A stretch of DNA of 64,000 bases from Chloroflexota bacterium (GTDB lineage: Bacteria > Chloroflexota > Chloroflexia > Thermomicrobiales > UBA6265), in NCBI GenBank assembly GCA_023389575.1, contig JAEWEG010000018.1:124001-188000 (forward strand), given 5' to 3'. Below, in pieces: positions 16,506-25,683 of the stretch (position 1 is its first letter; every line of letters begins with the position of its first letter). Below the pieces are notes generated by a model. The model searched no databases. It worked only from the letters and a program-made list of their open reading frames with translations, and had not been told where the DNA came from. Position numbers and translations under genes: made by a program.

Positions 16506-17663
16506 ATGTCATCGCGTCAGTCTGCGTCACAGTCCAGCCCCGCACCGGGCCTAAGTGGGTTGCACACGTTCGCCGGTACCTTGTCCGATGGCCTGAGGAC
16601 GCTGCTCGGTGGGGGCGGGCATGGTTACTCCCGCATGGCAGGGTCGAAACGGGCGGTGGTCGCCACCTGCCTGGCCGTGTTGCTCATCGCCAGCGCCGCC
16701 TCCAGCAGCTTCGCCAGCCAGTACCGCTACGAAGTCCAGGAAGGCGACACCATCGAGTCGATCGCCAACGTGTTTGGCGTCAACGCCGATTCGATCCGCT
16801 CGTCCAGTTACCTGCCAAATGGCGACAGCCTCACGGCCGGCCAGGTGATCATCATCCCCGAGCGGGGGCAGGGACCGAGCGACGCCGCCCAGATGGCCGC
16901 CCAGAACGAGGGGACCAGTCCGTGGGCCTACACCGCGCACTGGGTGGAGTACGGCGAGAACCCGGCCACCATCGCCGCGATGTATGGCGTGGGCGTCAAC
17001 GAACTCATGGAATTCAACGGTATCGACGATCCGCTCGAGCTGACCGTCGGTTCGCGCCTGATCATCCCGGCCACGGCCACGTCGACCGGTAGCTCCAACG
17101 CCTCATCGTCCAGCGCCACCACGAGTGGCATTCCAGTTCCGAACTACAAGCAGCGGCGAAACCTGAGCTGCGAATACGCCGCCACCCACGCCGCCGCCAT
17201 GGCCTTCGGCTGGGCTCCCACCGAGGAAGTCTTCATCGACTCCATCCCGCTCACGCTGAATCCGCACTATGGCTATCGCGGCAACATCGACGGCTGGTGG
17301 GGCAACACCGAGGACTACGGCATCTACGCCGAGCCGCTGGTGCCCGTCCTCAACGACTGGGGCTTCCACGGCGAGGTCATGTACACCTTCGGCGACACCG
17401 GGCCGCTCATTCAGCACATCGACGCCGGACACCCGGTGGTGACCTGGCTTGGCTTCTGGGGCGACACTCGCGAGCGTCTGACCGACGACGGCAACTACTC
17501 GGTGTTCGCCGGCATGCACGTGGTGACGGTCTACGACTACGACGAGGATGGCGTCTGGGTTATGGATCCGGCCAAGGGCGAGAAGGTTCACTACACCTGG
17601 GGCTTCTTCATCCAAATGTGGGAAGTGGTCGACGGCATGTCGCTGGCGGTCTATCCCTACTGA
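16506..17663 (+). CDS. Exported protein with two LysM domains and a C39-like peptidase domain
   Basis: Start ATG 16506 has GGGAGG 7 bases upstream, giving 385 residues. After a cytoplasmic segment comes a transmembrane/signal segment ('AVVATCLAVLLIASAASSSFAS'). A first LysM domain ('YEVQEGDTIESIANVFGVNADSI') and a second ('HWVEYGENPATIAAMYGVGVNELMEFN', ending 'GSRLIIP') bind peptidoglycan. A Ser/Thr linker follows. The C-terminal 190 residues resemble C39-like papain-fold peptidases: Cys in 'RRNLSCEYAATHAAAMAFGW', His in 'YSVFAGMHVVTVYDYDEDGVWVMDP' and the Asp of 'VMDP'. It is probably a cell-wall-bound cysteine protease or amidase. A strong terminator follows. Confidence 0.8.
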   Translation: MSSRQSASQSSPAPGLSGLHTFAGTLSDGLRTLLGGGGHGYSRMAGSKRAVVATCLAVLLIASAASSSFASQYRYEVQEGDTIESIANVFGVNADSIRSSSYLPNGDSLTAGQVIIIPERGQGPSDAAQMAAQNEGTSPWAYTAHWVEYGENPATIAAMYGVGVNELMEFNGIDDPLELTVGSRLIIPATATSTGSSNASSSSATTSGIPVPNYKQRRNLSCEYAATHAAAMAFGWAPTEEVFIDSIPLTLNPHYGYRGNIDGWWGNTEDYGIYAEPLVPVLNDWGFHGEVMYTFGDTGPLIQHIDAGHPVVTWLGFWGDTRERLTDDGNYSVFAGMHVVTVYDYDEDGVWVMDPAKGEKVHYTWGFFIQMWEVVDGMSLAVYPY

Positions 17664-17691
17664 TACCGGAACCAGATCACTGGAAGACACG

Positions 17692-17719
17692 ACGCGGCGG
17701 ACTAAGCGGTCCGCCGCGT
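17692..17719 (+). terminator. Rho-independent terminator after the LysM gene
   Basis: ACGCGGCGGAC and GTCCGCCGCGT form a perfect 11-base stem with a 6-base loop, followed by TTTCGCGTTT. It lies between the convergent LysM (+) and MFS (-) genes and could serve both. Confidence 0.8.
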
Positions 17720-17749
17720 TTCGCGTTTCGATGGGTTGGATCGGCGTCG

Positions 17750-19081
17750 CTATGCCGCCTCGGCGCTGGCGGGACCGGCGACCTCCGGAGCATCGATGAC
17801 CTCTTCGACCTCCTCGGTGGGAAGCGTATCCAGTTCCCGGAGCGCCGGGGAAACGATCATCGCCACGGCCGTGGCCAGCATCAGCATCCCCGTCAGCATT
17901 GTCGCACCGGTAAAGCCGATCACGCCGATGAGGACACCACCCAGCAGCAGTCCAACCGGTTGCGCGACCATTGCCCCGGCTCGCACCAGACCCATCACCC
18001 GCCCCATGAACTCCGCTGGCGTCGTGACCTGGAGGAAGGTGCCGATCATCGGGTTGACCAACCCGGACCCAAACCCAATCGTGACGAGGAGGGCGGCGCT
18101 GAGCCACATCGAGGTGGACAGCGCAAGCGGGATCAACGGAGCGGAAAGGAGTAGGAGCGACGTGACCAGGAACGCACGGCGCGGGAGTCGCGGGGCCAGC
18201 CGTCCGTAGATATATGCACCAGCCAGCGCGCCAAGCCCTTCCGCGCCCAACAGGATGCCGAGCGCACGCACGCTCTGGAGTTCCTGGTTGGCGAAGAACG
18301 GAATCGCCACGCCGAACAGCGGTGCGAACAGGAAGTTGATCGTCAGGGCACCCAGGATGATCGTGCGGATCAGCGAGTGCTCGCGAACGTAACGAAACCC
18401 CTTCTTCACGTCCTCGGTGAATGACTCGCCGCTGGCCGTGGGCTGTTCCAGCCGGGGAATGAACAGCCATACCGCGAGACCGGAGAAGACGAAGGTGCCG
18501 GCGTTAAACCAGAGCACGTTCATGGGTCCCAGCCAGGCGATCGCCAATCCCGCGAACGGCGCCGCGAACAGGCTCGATGCCGCCGCGATCATGCCGAAGT
18601 TGGCGTTGATCCGCTCCAGCGAGATACCGGTCAGGCGGGATAGTGGTGGAACCATCGCCTGTCGAGCCGTGCCGCCGGGCGCATCGAAGATCGCTCCGAG
18701 GAACATCAGCGCCAGCAGGCCCGGAAACGACAGGCCCGTGGTCAGGTAAAAGAAGGGCACCGCCGCTACCGTGATAGCGCTCACCAGATCCGAAAACACC
18801 GAGAGGAACCGGTAGCTCATCCGGTCGACCAGCGCCCCGCCGAGGAAGGTCGCGATGATCACCGGTATCACGGTCACCGCCGCGGTGATCCCGGTCTTGC
18901 CCGCGCTGCCCGACGTCTCCAGCACGAACCAGGGCACCGCGACCGCGGTCAGCATGTTCCCGAAGATCGAGACGAGGCTGGTGATCCACAGGACCTGGAC
19001 CGGCATCGATCTTCGGAACGAGCCTGGGCCGGTTGACTGGGGAAGCGGTTGGCTGACTGGAGTGGTCACGGCTGGCTCCAT
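17750..19081 (-). CDS. Major facilitator superfamily transporter
   Basis: A 443-residue permease with about twelve hydrophobic segments. After TM2 it has 'FLGGALVDRMSYRFLSVFSD', the MFS loop with the conserved Asp-Arg. It resembles MFS_3 exporters, often drug or siderophore exporters. It has a Glu-rich, low-complexity C-terminal tail. A 75-residue gene lies 43 bases upstream on the same strand and may be co-transcribed. The substrate is unknown. Confidence 0.82.
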   Translation of the reverse strand: MEPAVTTPVSQPLPQSTGPGSFRRSMPVQVLWITSLVSIFGNMLTAVAVPWFVLETSGSAGKTGITAAVTVIPVIIATFLGGALVDRMSYRFLSVFSDLVSAITVAAVPFFYLTTGLSFPGLLALMFLGAIFDAPGGTARQAMVPPLSRLTGISLERINANFGMIAAASSLFAAPFAGLAIAWLGPMNVLWFNAGTFVFSGLAVWLFIPRLEQPTASGESFTEDVKKGFRYVREHSLIRTIILGALTINFLFAPLFGVAIPFFANQELQSVRALGILLGAEGLGALAGAYIYGRLAPRLPRRAFLVTSLLLLSAPLIPLALSTSMWLSAALLVTIGFGSGLVNPMIGTFLQVTTPAEFMGRVMGLVRAGAMVAQPVGLLLGGVLIGVIGFTGATMLTGMLMLATAVAMIVSPALRELDTLPTEEVEEVIDAPEVAGPASAEAA

Positions 19082-19124
19082 GATGCGGTGAGACCCGAAT
19101 GCGTGGGCGTCGTCGCCCCGATAG

Positions 19125-19352
19125 CTACGAGGCGAGTCGTCCCGGGGCCGAATGGGCGGCCGCTCGGCGTTCGCAGCCGCTCACCCTCTCGCCCCATCGG
19201 ATCAGCAGGTTGCCCGTCGCCGTCCGGATGCGACCCTTGGGAGCCGCTTCCTCACCGAGGTCCACGGTGGCCTGACCGTGCCGCGCCTCCTTCATCAGGC
19301 GATCCTGGTGTTCCTTGACGAGTGTGTCGTTGAAGTGAAAGTTCGATTCCAT
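19125..19352 (-). CDS. Small basic protein of unknown function
   Basis: 75 residues starting 'MESNFHFNDTLVKEHQDRLMKEARHG'. AGGAG lies about 9 bases before the ATG. The 'LVKEHQDRLMKEA' helix resembles short proteins often found in Actinobacteria and Chloroflexota with a tail-to-head HQ/EL pattern, for which no function is known to me. The C-terminal half is Arg-rich. It is just upstream of the MFS gene on the same strand. Being short, it could be spurious, but the ribosome-binding site and composition favour a real gene. Confidence 0.55.
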   Translation of the reverse strand: MESNFHFNDTLVKEHQDRLMKEARHGQATVDLGEEAAPKGRIRTATGNLLIRWGERVSGCERRAAAHSAPGRLAS

Positions 19353-19540
19353 CACGTTCGTGCTCCTGGCCTGGTGGTGGCTAACTCGACAGCTTTTTGA
19401 GCGCAAGGTGCCCCGCACCGCCAGTGCGCGCTCTCAACGTGGTGCCCCGGCGGTCGTCAATGGATGTGGATGGGAGAGAAATGTTGGGGCCCGTCACCTC
19501 ACCGGAGGGGGCGAGGTGACGGCTTCATGCCCCGGCTGGC

Positions 19541-21298
19541 TCAGGAGTTCTTGGCGTCGTCCGGGTCCAGCTTCGAAAGGGCCTCGTCTATGTCGATGTC
19601 GCCGCGTTCCAGCGCTTCGAGCACTCGCAGGCGTTCGGCGTCGGCCGGGGACATCGCTCCCGCCGCTTCGGCGGTCTCAACGGTGTTTGCCGGTTCGGGC
19701 TCGATCGGCGCGGTTTCGCCCGCGATCGGAGTCGTGCTCGGCGGTGTGGCGCCAGATCCCGACGACCACGTCCATGGCTCGCTGGCCACGGGCGTCGTGC
19801 CCTGTTCGGCGGTGGCTTCCTCGGCCTGGTCCGCCGCCTCTTCCGCCTGGGCGATCCGCTCCTCGGCGCGGGCGATGGCCTCATCGACGTTCGCGGTGTC
19901 CTGGTCCGCCTTCATGGAAGGCGGTGTGGGTGGCGTTGCCGGCGGAGCGGGCGGAACTGGCGGAACCGGGGTCTCGGCCGGTCGCGCGGGCTCCGGCTGG
20001 TCCGGGCTCGGCGGCGTGGCGAGACTCGCGAAGTTCTTCTTCAGGTCCCTGGCGAAATCCTTTGCCCAGGAGGTGATCCCGTCCACGTCGAGGTCGAAGC
20101 CCTCCTGCGGCGCGTTCTGGCGCAGCTTCTGCTCGAAGGCCGCTTCGTCGCTGTCGACATCATGGCGGTGGCTGTTCGACGCGCTTGCCGCGTCCCGCGC
20201 GAGCTGCAGTTCGGGCAGCGGTTCATGCTGGGCCGTGACCGTGGGATCGGTGCGGCCGGTGGATTTGAGGCTGCCGCTGACGGTCTTCACATCCAGCGCC
20301 GGACCGGTCTGGCCGCCTCCCATCGACCAGGCCCTGCGGCCGGTCGAGGTCCACTCGCCGTCGGCCTGGGCAGAGCCGGAGGCCGATTTGCTGGTCAACG
20401 TCGAGAGCACCGTCGCCGGTGTCGTCACGTCGAGCTTCACGCTGCCGCTCACGGTGGAGAACGCGTAGGTTTGGGCGTTGGCGGCGGTGAAGGCGGCGCG
20501 CACACTGCCGCTGACGGTCGCGACCCGAGCGTGCTTCAGTACACCCTCGTCCAGTTGAATGCGGCCGCTCACCGTCCGGAGCGAGGTCCAGCCATTCGCC
20601 TTGGCGACATCGACACTGCCGCTGACCGCGTTCACCTCGAGGCTGCCATCGATCCCGTCCAGCCGCACCGAGCCGCTGGCTGAGTTCATGGAGACGTTGC
20701 CGCGCAGGGCGCTCGCCTCGATCCGGCCGGAGGCGGTCACCGCCGACACGTCGCTGGTCAGGTCACTGATCGTCAGCCTTCCACTCGCGGTCTTGGCGGT
20801 CACCTTGGAGTCCGCCGCCAGCTCGCGTGGGATCTCGACCCGGATGTCGTAGTTCAGGTCCGGGTTGAGCCGGAAGTTGGAGAGGTCCCAGTCGCTGGGG
20901 TTCAGCCCGTGCTGCAACTGGTCCTTGATCTTCTTCGCCAGGCCGGCGAACCCCCCGGCGACACCCCAGTCCGGATGGATGGAGATGGTGTTGCCATCCA
21001 CGTCGACGCTGACCGGGATTTCGATGGATTCCTCGGTCGCCTGGCCGTCCGAGCGACGGACGACCACCCAGACGCCTTCCTGGTCGGTGCCCGAGATGCG
21101 GATCTCGCCGCTGGCGTTGGAGACGGATAGGTGGAGCGGCTGGTCGCGGTCGATGGGAACCTGTTGCTGGTATCCGTTGGTGCCGGCAATGGCGGTGAGG
21201 GCGTTCGTGGAGGTCATGGCTCTTTCCCGTGGTACCGGGCTGCTCCCGGTCGAAGGATCATGGTCATCGCGGTTCATGGAAGTGTCTCGCTCGCTCAT
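19541..21298 (-). CDS. DUF4097-type (YvlB-like) beta-helical protein
   Basis: 585 residues. From about residue 55 to 350 it carries many copies of a short strand repeat with the pattern 'SGSVxxxxxxG', e.g. 'ASGRLTISDL', 'ASGSVRLDGI', 'VSGSVDVAKA' and 'VSGRIQLDEG', typical of DUF4097 parallel beta-helix proteins. Next comes an Ala/Pro/Glu-rich low-complexity region. The end, 'ERLRVLEALERGDIDIDEALSKLD', is a small helical SHOCT/YvlB-type module also seen in the two proteins encoded upstream. It overlaps the previous gene by 4 bases. In Bacillus, YvlB-like proteins link to envelope stress. Here that is an inference from context. Confidence 0.75.
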   Translation of the reverse strand: MSERDTSMNRDDHDPSTGSSPVPRERAMTSTNALTAIAGTNGYQQQVPIDRDQPLHLSVSNASGEIRISGTDQEGVWVVVRRSDGQATEESIEIPVSVDVDGNTISIHPDWGVAGGFAGLAKKIKDQLQHGLNPSDWDLSNFRLNPDLNYDIRVEIPRELAADSKVTAKTASGRLTISDLTSDVSAVTASGRIEASALRGNVSMNSASGSVRLDGIDGSLEVNAVSGSVDVAKANGWTSLRTVSGRIQLDEGVLKHARVATVSGSVRAAFTAANAQTYAFSTVSGSVKLDVTTPATVLSTLTSKSASGSAQADGEWTSTGRRAWSMGGGQTGPALDVKTVSGSLKSTGRTDPTVTAQHEPLPELQLARDAASASNSHRHDVDSDEAAFEQKLRQNAPQEGFDLDVDGITSWAKDFARDLKKNFASLATPPSPDQPEPARPAETPVPPVPPAPPATPPTPPSMKADQDTANVDEAIARAEERIAQAEEAADQAEEATAEQGTTPVASEPWTWSSGSGATPPSTTPIAGETAPIEPEPANTVETAEAAGAMSPADAERLRVLEALERGDIDIDEALSKLDPDDAKNS

Positions 21299-21771
21299 CG
21301 TCCCTTCTCTCGTGTGAACGGTCCCGCGTCCTGGCTTCCGCCTTCAACGATGATCTCGACGCGCTTGTCGTCATCGGTGATGTCCAGGAGAGGACCCCAG
21401 TATCCGTCTTCGATCGAGCGGCGAATCTCGCGGCTGTCGAGCATGTGCTCGGGCGCCAGCCGCTTGGCGAGTTTCACGCCCGAATCCACGAGCCGGTATG
21501 GCAGCACCAGGTTGATCTTGGCCTTGCCGCTCGAGAGTTCCGTGATCCGGATCCGGACGCTTCCGGCCCTGGGAGCGGGGGGATCGGGTGGGCCAGGCGG
21601 CGTCATCAGGATCGGAGTGGTGCGTTGGGCCGCCTGGCTCGACCGGTCGGAGCGGTCGAGCGCTTCCAGCAGCCGGCCCGCTTCCTCGGCGGAGATGGTC
21701 TGGTTCTCCACCAGCCGCAGGATCTCGAGGCGCTCTTCCGAAAGGCCCGAGGTTGGCATCGTGTCGCTCAT
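21295..21771 (-). CDS. YvlB/SHOCT-like helical module protein
   Basis: 158 residues. The N-terminus 'SEERLEILRLVENQTISAEEAGRLLEALDRS' is the same two-helix module found at the C-termini of the flanking proteins. A Pro-rich linker follows, then a beta-rich region 'SVRIRITELSSGKAKINLVLPYRLVDSGVKLAKRLAPEHM'. This resembles the part of YvlB-type proteins that follows the helical module. It sits between the DUF2089 regulator and the DUF4097 protein with 1- and 4-base overlaps, so all three act as one unit. Confidence 0.7.
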   Translation of the reverse strand: MSDTMPTSGLSEERLEILRLVENQTISAEEAGRLLEALDRSDRSSQAAQRTTPILMTPPGPPDPPAPRAGSVRIRITELSSGKAKINLVLPYRLVDSGVKLAKRLAPEHMLDSREIRRSIEDGYWGPLLDITDDDKRVEIIVEGGSQDAGPFTREKGR

Positions 21772-22214
21772 CAGTCACCCCGCCCGCCGAGGCCCGCGAG
21801 GCGAGTGGCGGCTTCGTCGGCGCTGATCTCCTTCGAACGCAGCGCCTCCAGGATTTGCCGTCGCTCCTCCCGCATCTGGCTCGGCCGCAGGCCGTCATCG
21901 TTGGTGGCGGCGAGGCCGAGCCCGCGAATCACATCATCCAATCGTCCGCGAACGGTGGGGTACGAAATGCCGAGTTCGGCTTCGACGTCCTTGATCACGC
22001 CGCGGTTCTTGAGGAAGACCTCGAGGAACGCGAGCTGGTCGGCGCCGAGCCTGGCGAACCGGTCGAGGGCGAAGCGCCCGTCGATTCCTGTATGGCACTG
22101 GCCGCATTCCACGCGCGTCACGTGCGTTTCGCCGCCGCATACGGGGCATTGACCCGGAACGGGGTACAGGTGCGCGTGGCTTGTGGCGCCAAAGCCATTG
22201 GGTGTGTCGGTCAT
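21771..22214 (-). CDS. DUF2089 family zinc-ribbon/HTH regulator
   Basis: 147 residues from the ATG at 22214, with AGGAG 8 bases upstream. The N-terminus has a zinc ribbon, CPVCGG and CGQCHTG. This is followed by a helix-turn-helix-like stretch 'FLEVFLKNRGVIKDVEAELGISYPTVRGRLDDVIRGLGL', the defining DUF2089 segment, and a C-terminal 'REERRQILEALRSKEISADEAATRLAGLG' module shared with the two genes downstream. It likely binds DNA and controls its own operon through the inverted repeats at 22318-22376. Confidence 0.82.
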   Translation of the reverse strand: MTDTPNGFGATSHAHLYPVPGQCPVCGGETHVTRVECGQCHTGIDGRFALDRFARLGADQLAFLEVFLKNRGVIKDVEAELGISYPTVRGRLDDVIRGLGLAATNDDGLRPSQMREERRQILEALRSKEISADEAATRLAGLGGRGD

Positions 22215-22317
22215 GAGAGGAAACTCCTTTGCATCTGCCGGTGCTCGCACACGACGCTGTGTGAAATGGGGAGCGACGCTGCCCCCGCCAGCACCAATGC
22301 CCTCAGGTTAAGGTCGG

Positions 22318-22376
22318 TATTGAGATTTGTCAACTCCGAATTGATAATCTCAATATCGGGTTTCAGATTGTTGAAA
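22318..22376 (-). promoter_or_regulatory. AT-rich inverted-repeat operator of the DUF2089 operon
   Basis: TATTGAGATT (22318-22327) and AATCTCAATA (22346-22355) form a perfect 10-base inverted repeat. The match extends inward imperfectly (TGTCAACTC against ATCAATTC). Next to it TTTCA...TGAAA (22361-22375) forms a second, smaller one. The region is strikingly AT-rich for this genome and lies about 100 bases before the DUF2089 start. An autoregulatory site and promoter is the simplest reading. Confidence 0.55.
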
Positions 22377-22566
22377 TTCACCTGAAGACGTCGTCTTCGG
22401 AGGCGGTTCACGCGGGATTTCGCGTCGAAAATGGGCGATTCGGATGAATCGGCTCCATCGAACCCTCTTAGGACGCCATCCAGCACCGCCGCTATACTGA
22501 AGACGTGTGATCGATTCCGCCGTTCCGGGCGGGGTCTTGCGTGATAGTGGGAAGACAGGAAGCAGC

Positions 22567-22917
22567 ATGGCCCGGTTCGATATTGGCGACGAAGTCAAGG
22601 TCCAGATGCCGCGCGGCAAGAGCAAGCGCGGCGTGATGGGTATCAGCGTGATGTACACCACGTCGCAAGAAGCCAAGTTCGATGGCGCCACCGGCGTCGT
22701 CACCGATATCAACCCGCGCGGCCCGTACGAAATCCCGCTGTACCTGGTGGACTTCGCTGGCCACGACAACAGCCGGGTCGGCATTCCCTGGCAGGCTCAG
22801 TGGATGCGCGAGGAATGGATTGTGTCCACCGGCCAGCGCTCCAAACCGATCCAGCCGCGCGACGACGAGGCACCCGCCGGCATGGGGCAGACGTCGCAGC
22901 CAGGCCGCTCGTCCTGA
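22567..22917 (+). CDS. Small protein of unknown function with SH3/KOW-like start
   Basis: 116 residues from the ATG at 22567, with AGGAAG upstream. The N-terminal 'MARFDIGDEVKVQMPRGKSKRGVMGI' and 'ATGVVTDINPRGPYEIPLYLVDFAGHDNSRVGIPWQAQWMREEWIV' look like a small beta-barrel of the SH3/KOW type: a binding groove for ligand or RNA, no catalytic motif. The C-terminus is disordered. I do not know the family. It is monocistronic. Confidence 0.65.
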   Translation: MARFDIGDEVKVQMPRGKSKRGVMGISVMYTTSQEAKFDGATGVVTDINPRGPYEIPLYLVDFAGHDNSRVGIPWQAQWMREEWIVSTGQRSKPIQPRDDEAPAGMGQTSQPGRSS

Positions 22918-22978
22918 GCCTCGCCAACACCCACCAGCCATGACACCCGGAGCGCCTCGATGGCGCTCCGGTTTGCGT

Positions 22979-24310
22979 TCACGCGGGTTCGGCGGGCATC
23001 TCATGGATTGACGGCACCGGCGAGAACATCACCCAGGCTGCCGCCAGGAACATACCGAACACCCCCACCACCAACGCGGCCTGCACGCTCACCAGGCTGC
23101 CGATGACGCCCCCCAGGAACGATCCGATCGGCATCATCCCCTGGGCCAGCACCTGATTGGACGCCGCCACCCGACCAAGCAATCTGGATGGGGTCAGCGT
23201 TTGCCGCAGGCTGAGCCCGAGCACGTTGAAGATCACCAGCGTCATCCACTGCGCGAACTCCGCGAACACGATCAGCGGCAGGGCGTGGTGTGGCGCCAGG
23301 ATCGCCATCGGCACCGTGAGGCCGGACACGCCGAACAGGATCGCCGCCCAGACCATCACTCGCCCCACGCCGAACCGGTTGGACAGCCGCGAAGCGACCA
23401 GGCTGCCGATCAACGCGCCGGCGCCGCCCGAGGCGAATACCAGCCCGACGCCGGTGGCCGACAGCCCGAGGTCGTTGGTCATGTACAGCACATACACCGC
23501 CAGGAACATCCATCCCGCCAGGTTGATCGTGGCGGAACTCAGCGATATGGCCCGCAGCACCGGCGACGAAAACAGTGCCCCGAACCCTTCCGCCACTTCC
23601 CGGAGCAGATGCCGATCGTCCGCCGTCGCGCTGGATGGCGTTTCATCGTGGTCGATGCGCCCGATGTAGAATGCCGACCCGAGATACGTCAGCGAGTTGA
23701 TCACCATCACCACCGGCGCCGAGAGCAGCGAGATGAGCGTGCCGGCCGTGGCTGGACCAGCCACCTGCGCTACCGACATGCTGGCGTACAACTTGCCGTT
23801 CGCGTCGGAGAGTTCAGAGCGCTTCACCAACGCTGGCAGAATCGACACGTAGGCGGCGTTGAACACCACCGATTGCGATCCGGTGAGCAGGGCCACCGCG
23901 ATCAGCAATGGAATGCTGAGCACGTCCAGCAGCGCCGCGACCGGAATCGCCATCAGCACCAGCGCGCGGCCAACGTCCATGGCCATCATCACCGGCTTCT
24001 TCCGCAGGCGGTCCACCCAGGCTCCCGCCAGGAAGCCGAGCAGCAGCACCGGCACGCCGCTGGCGGCCGTGAGCAGGCCCATCTGGAAGGCGGTCGCGTT
24101 CAGCGTCAGGGCCGCCAGCAGCGGAATCGCCACCGGCGAGATTTGCGAGCCCACCTGCGCGATGGACTCGGCGGACCACAGGTTGAGGAAATTGCCGTTG
24201 GCCCACAGTCCTCCCGTGGGTCGACGTAAAAACCTGTCGAAGGCAACAGGACGAGTGGACGATGGGGGAGGAGGCATCGTGGCGTCACGACGACGAAGGA
24301 TGCGAACCAT
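22979..24310 (-). CDS. Major facilitator superfamily transporter
   Basis: A permease of about 443 residues with twelve hydrophobic segments. 'LLLGFLAGAWVDRLRKKPVMMAMDVGRALVLMAIP' is the MFS loop region. It is homologous in look to the MFS proteins at 11326 and 17750. The start is uncertain: ATG 24310 has CCGGAG 12 bases upstream, while 24277 and 24346 are also possible. The 439-base gap to the divergent metallo-hydrolase (24311-24749) holds no gene I can support. Confidence 0.8.
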   Translation of the reverse strand: MVRILRRRDATMPPPPSSTRPVAFDRFLRRPTGGLWANGNFLNLWSAESIAQVGSQISPVAIPLLAALTLNATAFQMGLLTAASGVPVLLLGFLAGAWVDRLRKKPVMMAMDVGRALVLMAIPVAALLDVLSIPLLIAVALLTGSQSVVFNAAYVSILPALVKRSELSDANGKLYASMSVAQVAGPATAGTLISLLSAPVVMVINSLTYLGSAFYIGRIDHDETPSSATADDRHLLREVAEGFGALFSSPVLRAISLSSATINLAGWMFLAVYVLYMTNDLGLSATGVGLVFASGGAGALIGSLVASRLSNRFGVGRVMVWAAILFGVSGLTVPMAILAPHHALPLIVFAEFAQWMTLVIFNVLGLSLRQTLTPSRLLGRVAASNQVLAQGMMPIGSFLGGVIGSLVSVQAALVVGVFGMFLAAAWVMFSPVPSIHEMPAEPA

Positions 24311-24749
24311 GGTGGTATGAAGCTCCGGAATGCTCCGGGACGGCAACGCCAGATGCCGCTGTCGAACCCATGTGGCTCGGTCAACGGTTGGCGCGCATGT
24401 TCCCGCTGTTCACCTGCGCGATTGGCCGGGCGGCCAGGTCTCAGAACAGCGGTTGGTCAGCCAGAAAGGGGAAGTCCATGGCTACCGTACCCAGTTTCAG
24501 GTACGCATTCGGCTTCATCAGGTCCTTTACCTCGATCGCGCCGCCAGGTTCACTGTTTGGCGGTGCAACGCCGAGTATAGCGATTCATGTCCACCACGGC
24601 GATGGCCGCGCGGCAAGGCAGGGCGCGTGGTACCTTCTTCCATATGGATGGCGCGCGGCCATCGCCGCCCGGAGGAATCGATTGACCGGCAACCATCTGG
24701 ACCACCAACGCGAAGAGATCGCCACCACGACGAACGCCAGGCGTGGCTC

Positions 24750-25535
24750 GTGATTGAACTGACCTTCCTCGGAACCGGCACGTCCACCGGCGTGCCGGTC
24801 ATCCACTGCGACTGCCATGCCTGCACGTCGCCGGACCCTCGCGATCGGCGTCTGCGCTCGTCCGCGCTGCTCCGCGTGAACGGTTCGACCATCCTGATCG
24901 ACACCGCGCCCGACTTGCGCGAGCAAATGCTGCGCGCCCGTCCAGACCGGATCGACGGGGTCCTCTTCACCCACGCCCATGCTGACCATACCGCCGGGCT
25001 GGATGAGTTGCGCCGGTACAACATCATCCAGACCGAGCGGATTCCGGTCTGGGCGACCGAATCCACGGCTGGTGACCTCCAGCGGCGGTTCGAGTACGCC
25101 TTCAATCACGATTTCAGCTTCTTCGGCGGCAAGCCGGACCTGGACTTGCACGTCATCGATCCCAACGCCTCCTTCACGGCCGCCGGCGTCGAGTTCACCC
25201 CGATCCCGGTCAACCATGGCCGCCTTCCAATCGTTGGCTACCGGGTTGGAGATCTCGCCTACGTCACGGACGTGAAGACGATTCCGGAATCCAGCATGCC
25301 GCTGTTGCGTGATCTGGACGTGCTTGTGCTCACCGCGCTTCGCCACAACGAGCACGTTGCCCACATGAGCCTGGAGGAAGCGCTGGCGATGGTGGACGTG
25401 CTCCAGCCCCGGCGGGCCTACTTCACCCACGTCGCCCACGAACTTGGGCGCTACGTCGATGTCGCGCCACGCCTCCCGGCCAATGTCACGCTCGCGGTGG
25501 ATGACCTCGTGGTCCGCCTCGATGCCCCGGAATGA
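24750..25535 (+). CDS. Metallo-beta-lactamase fold hydrolase (PhnP-like)
   Basis: 261 residues from GTG 24750. The start 'MIELTFLGTGTSTGVPVIHCDCHACTSPDPRDRRLRSSALL' and the zinc motif 'LFTHAHADHTAGLDELR' (HxHxDH) place it with PhnP/phosphodiesterase-like MBL proteins. 'IPVNHGRLPIVGYRVGDLAYVTDVKTI' and 'LVLTALRHNEHVAHMSLEEAL' supply the remaining ligands, and the family's extra Cys-x-Cys near the N-terminus is present. It likely cleaves a cyclic phosphodiester or similar. The substrate is unknown. Confidence 0.82.
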   Translation: MIELTFLGTGTSTGVPVIHCDCHACTSPDPRDRRLRSSALLRVNGSTILIDTAPDLREQMLRARPDRIDGVLFTHAHADHTAGLDELRRYNIIQTERIPVWATESTAGDLQRRFEYAFNHDFSFFGGKPDLDLHVIDPNASFTAAGVEFTPIPVNHGRLPIVGYRVGDLAYVTDVKTIPESSMPLLRDLDVLVLTALRHNEHVAHMSLEEALAMVDVLQPRRAYFTHVAHELGRYVDVAPRLPANVTLAVDDLVVRLDAPE

Positions 25536-25683
25536 CCGTTCCATTCGACAGGCCAGCCCCGACCGGCGATGATTTCCGCAACACGCGGGGCCATCTCGCC
25601 GCATGGGCGCCATGGTCAGGTTCCGCCGCCGCGCCGCTGGATCGCCCTGTTCCGTGGCGCGCATACCGGAAAGTCTCAGGTTC

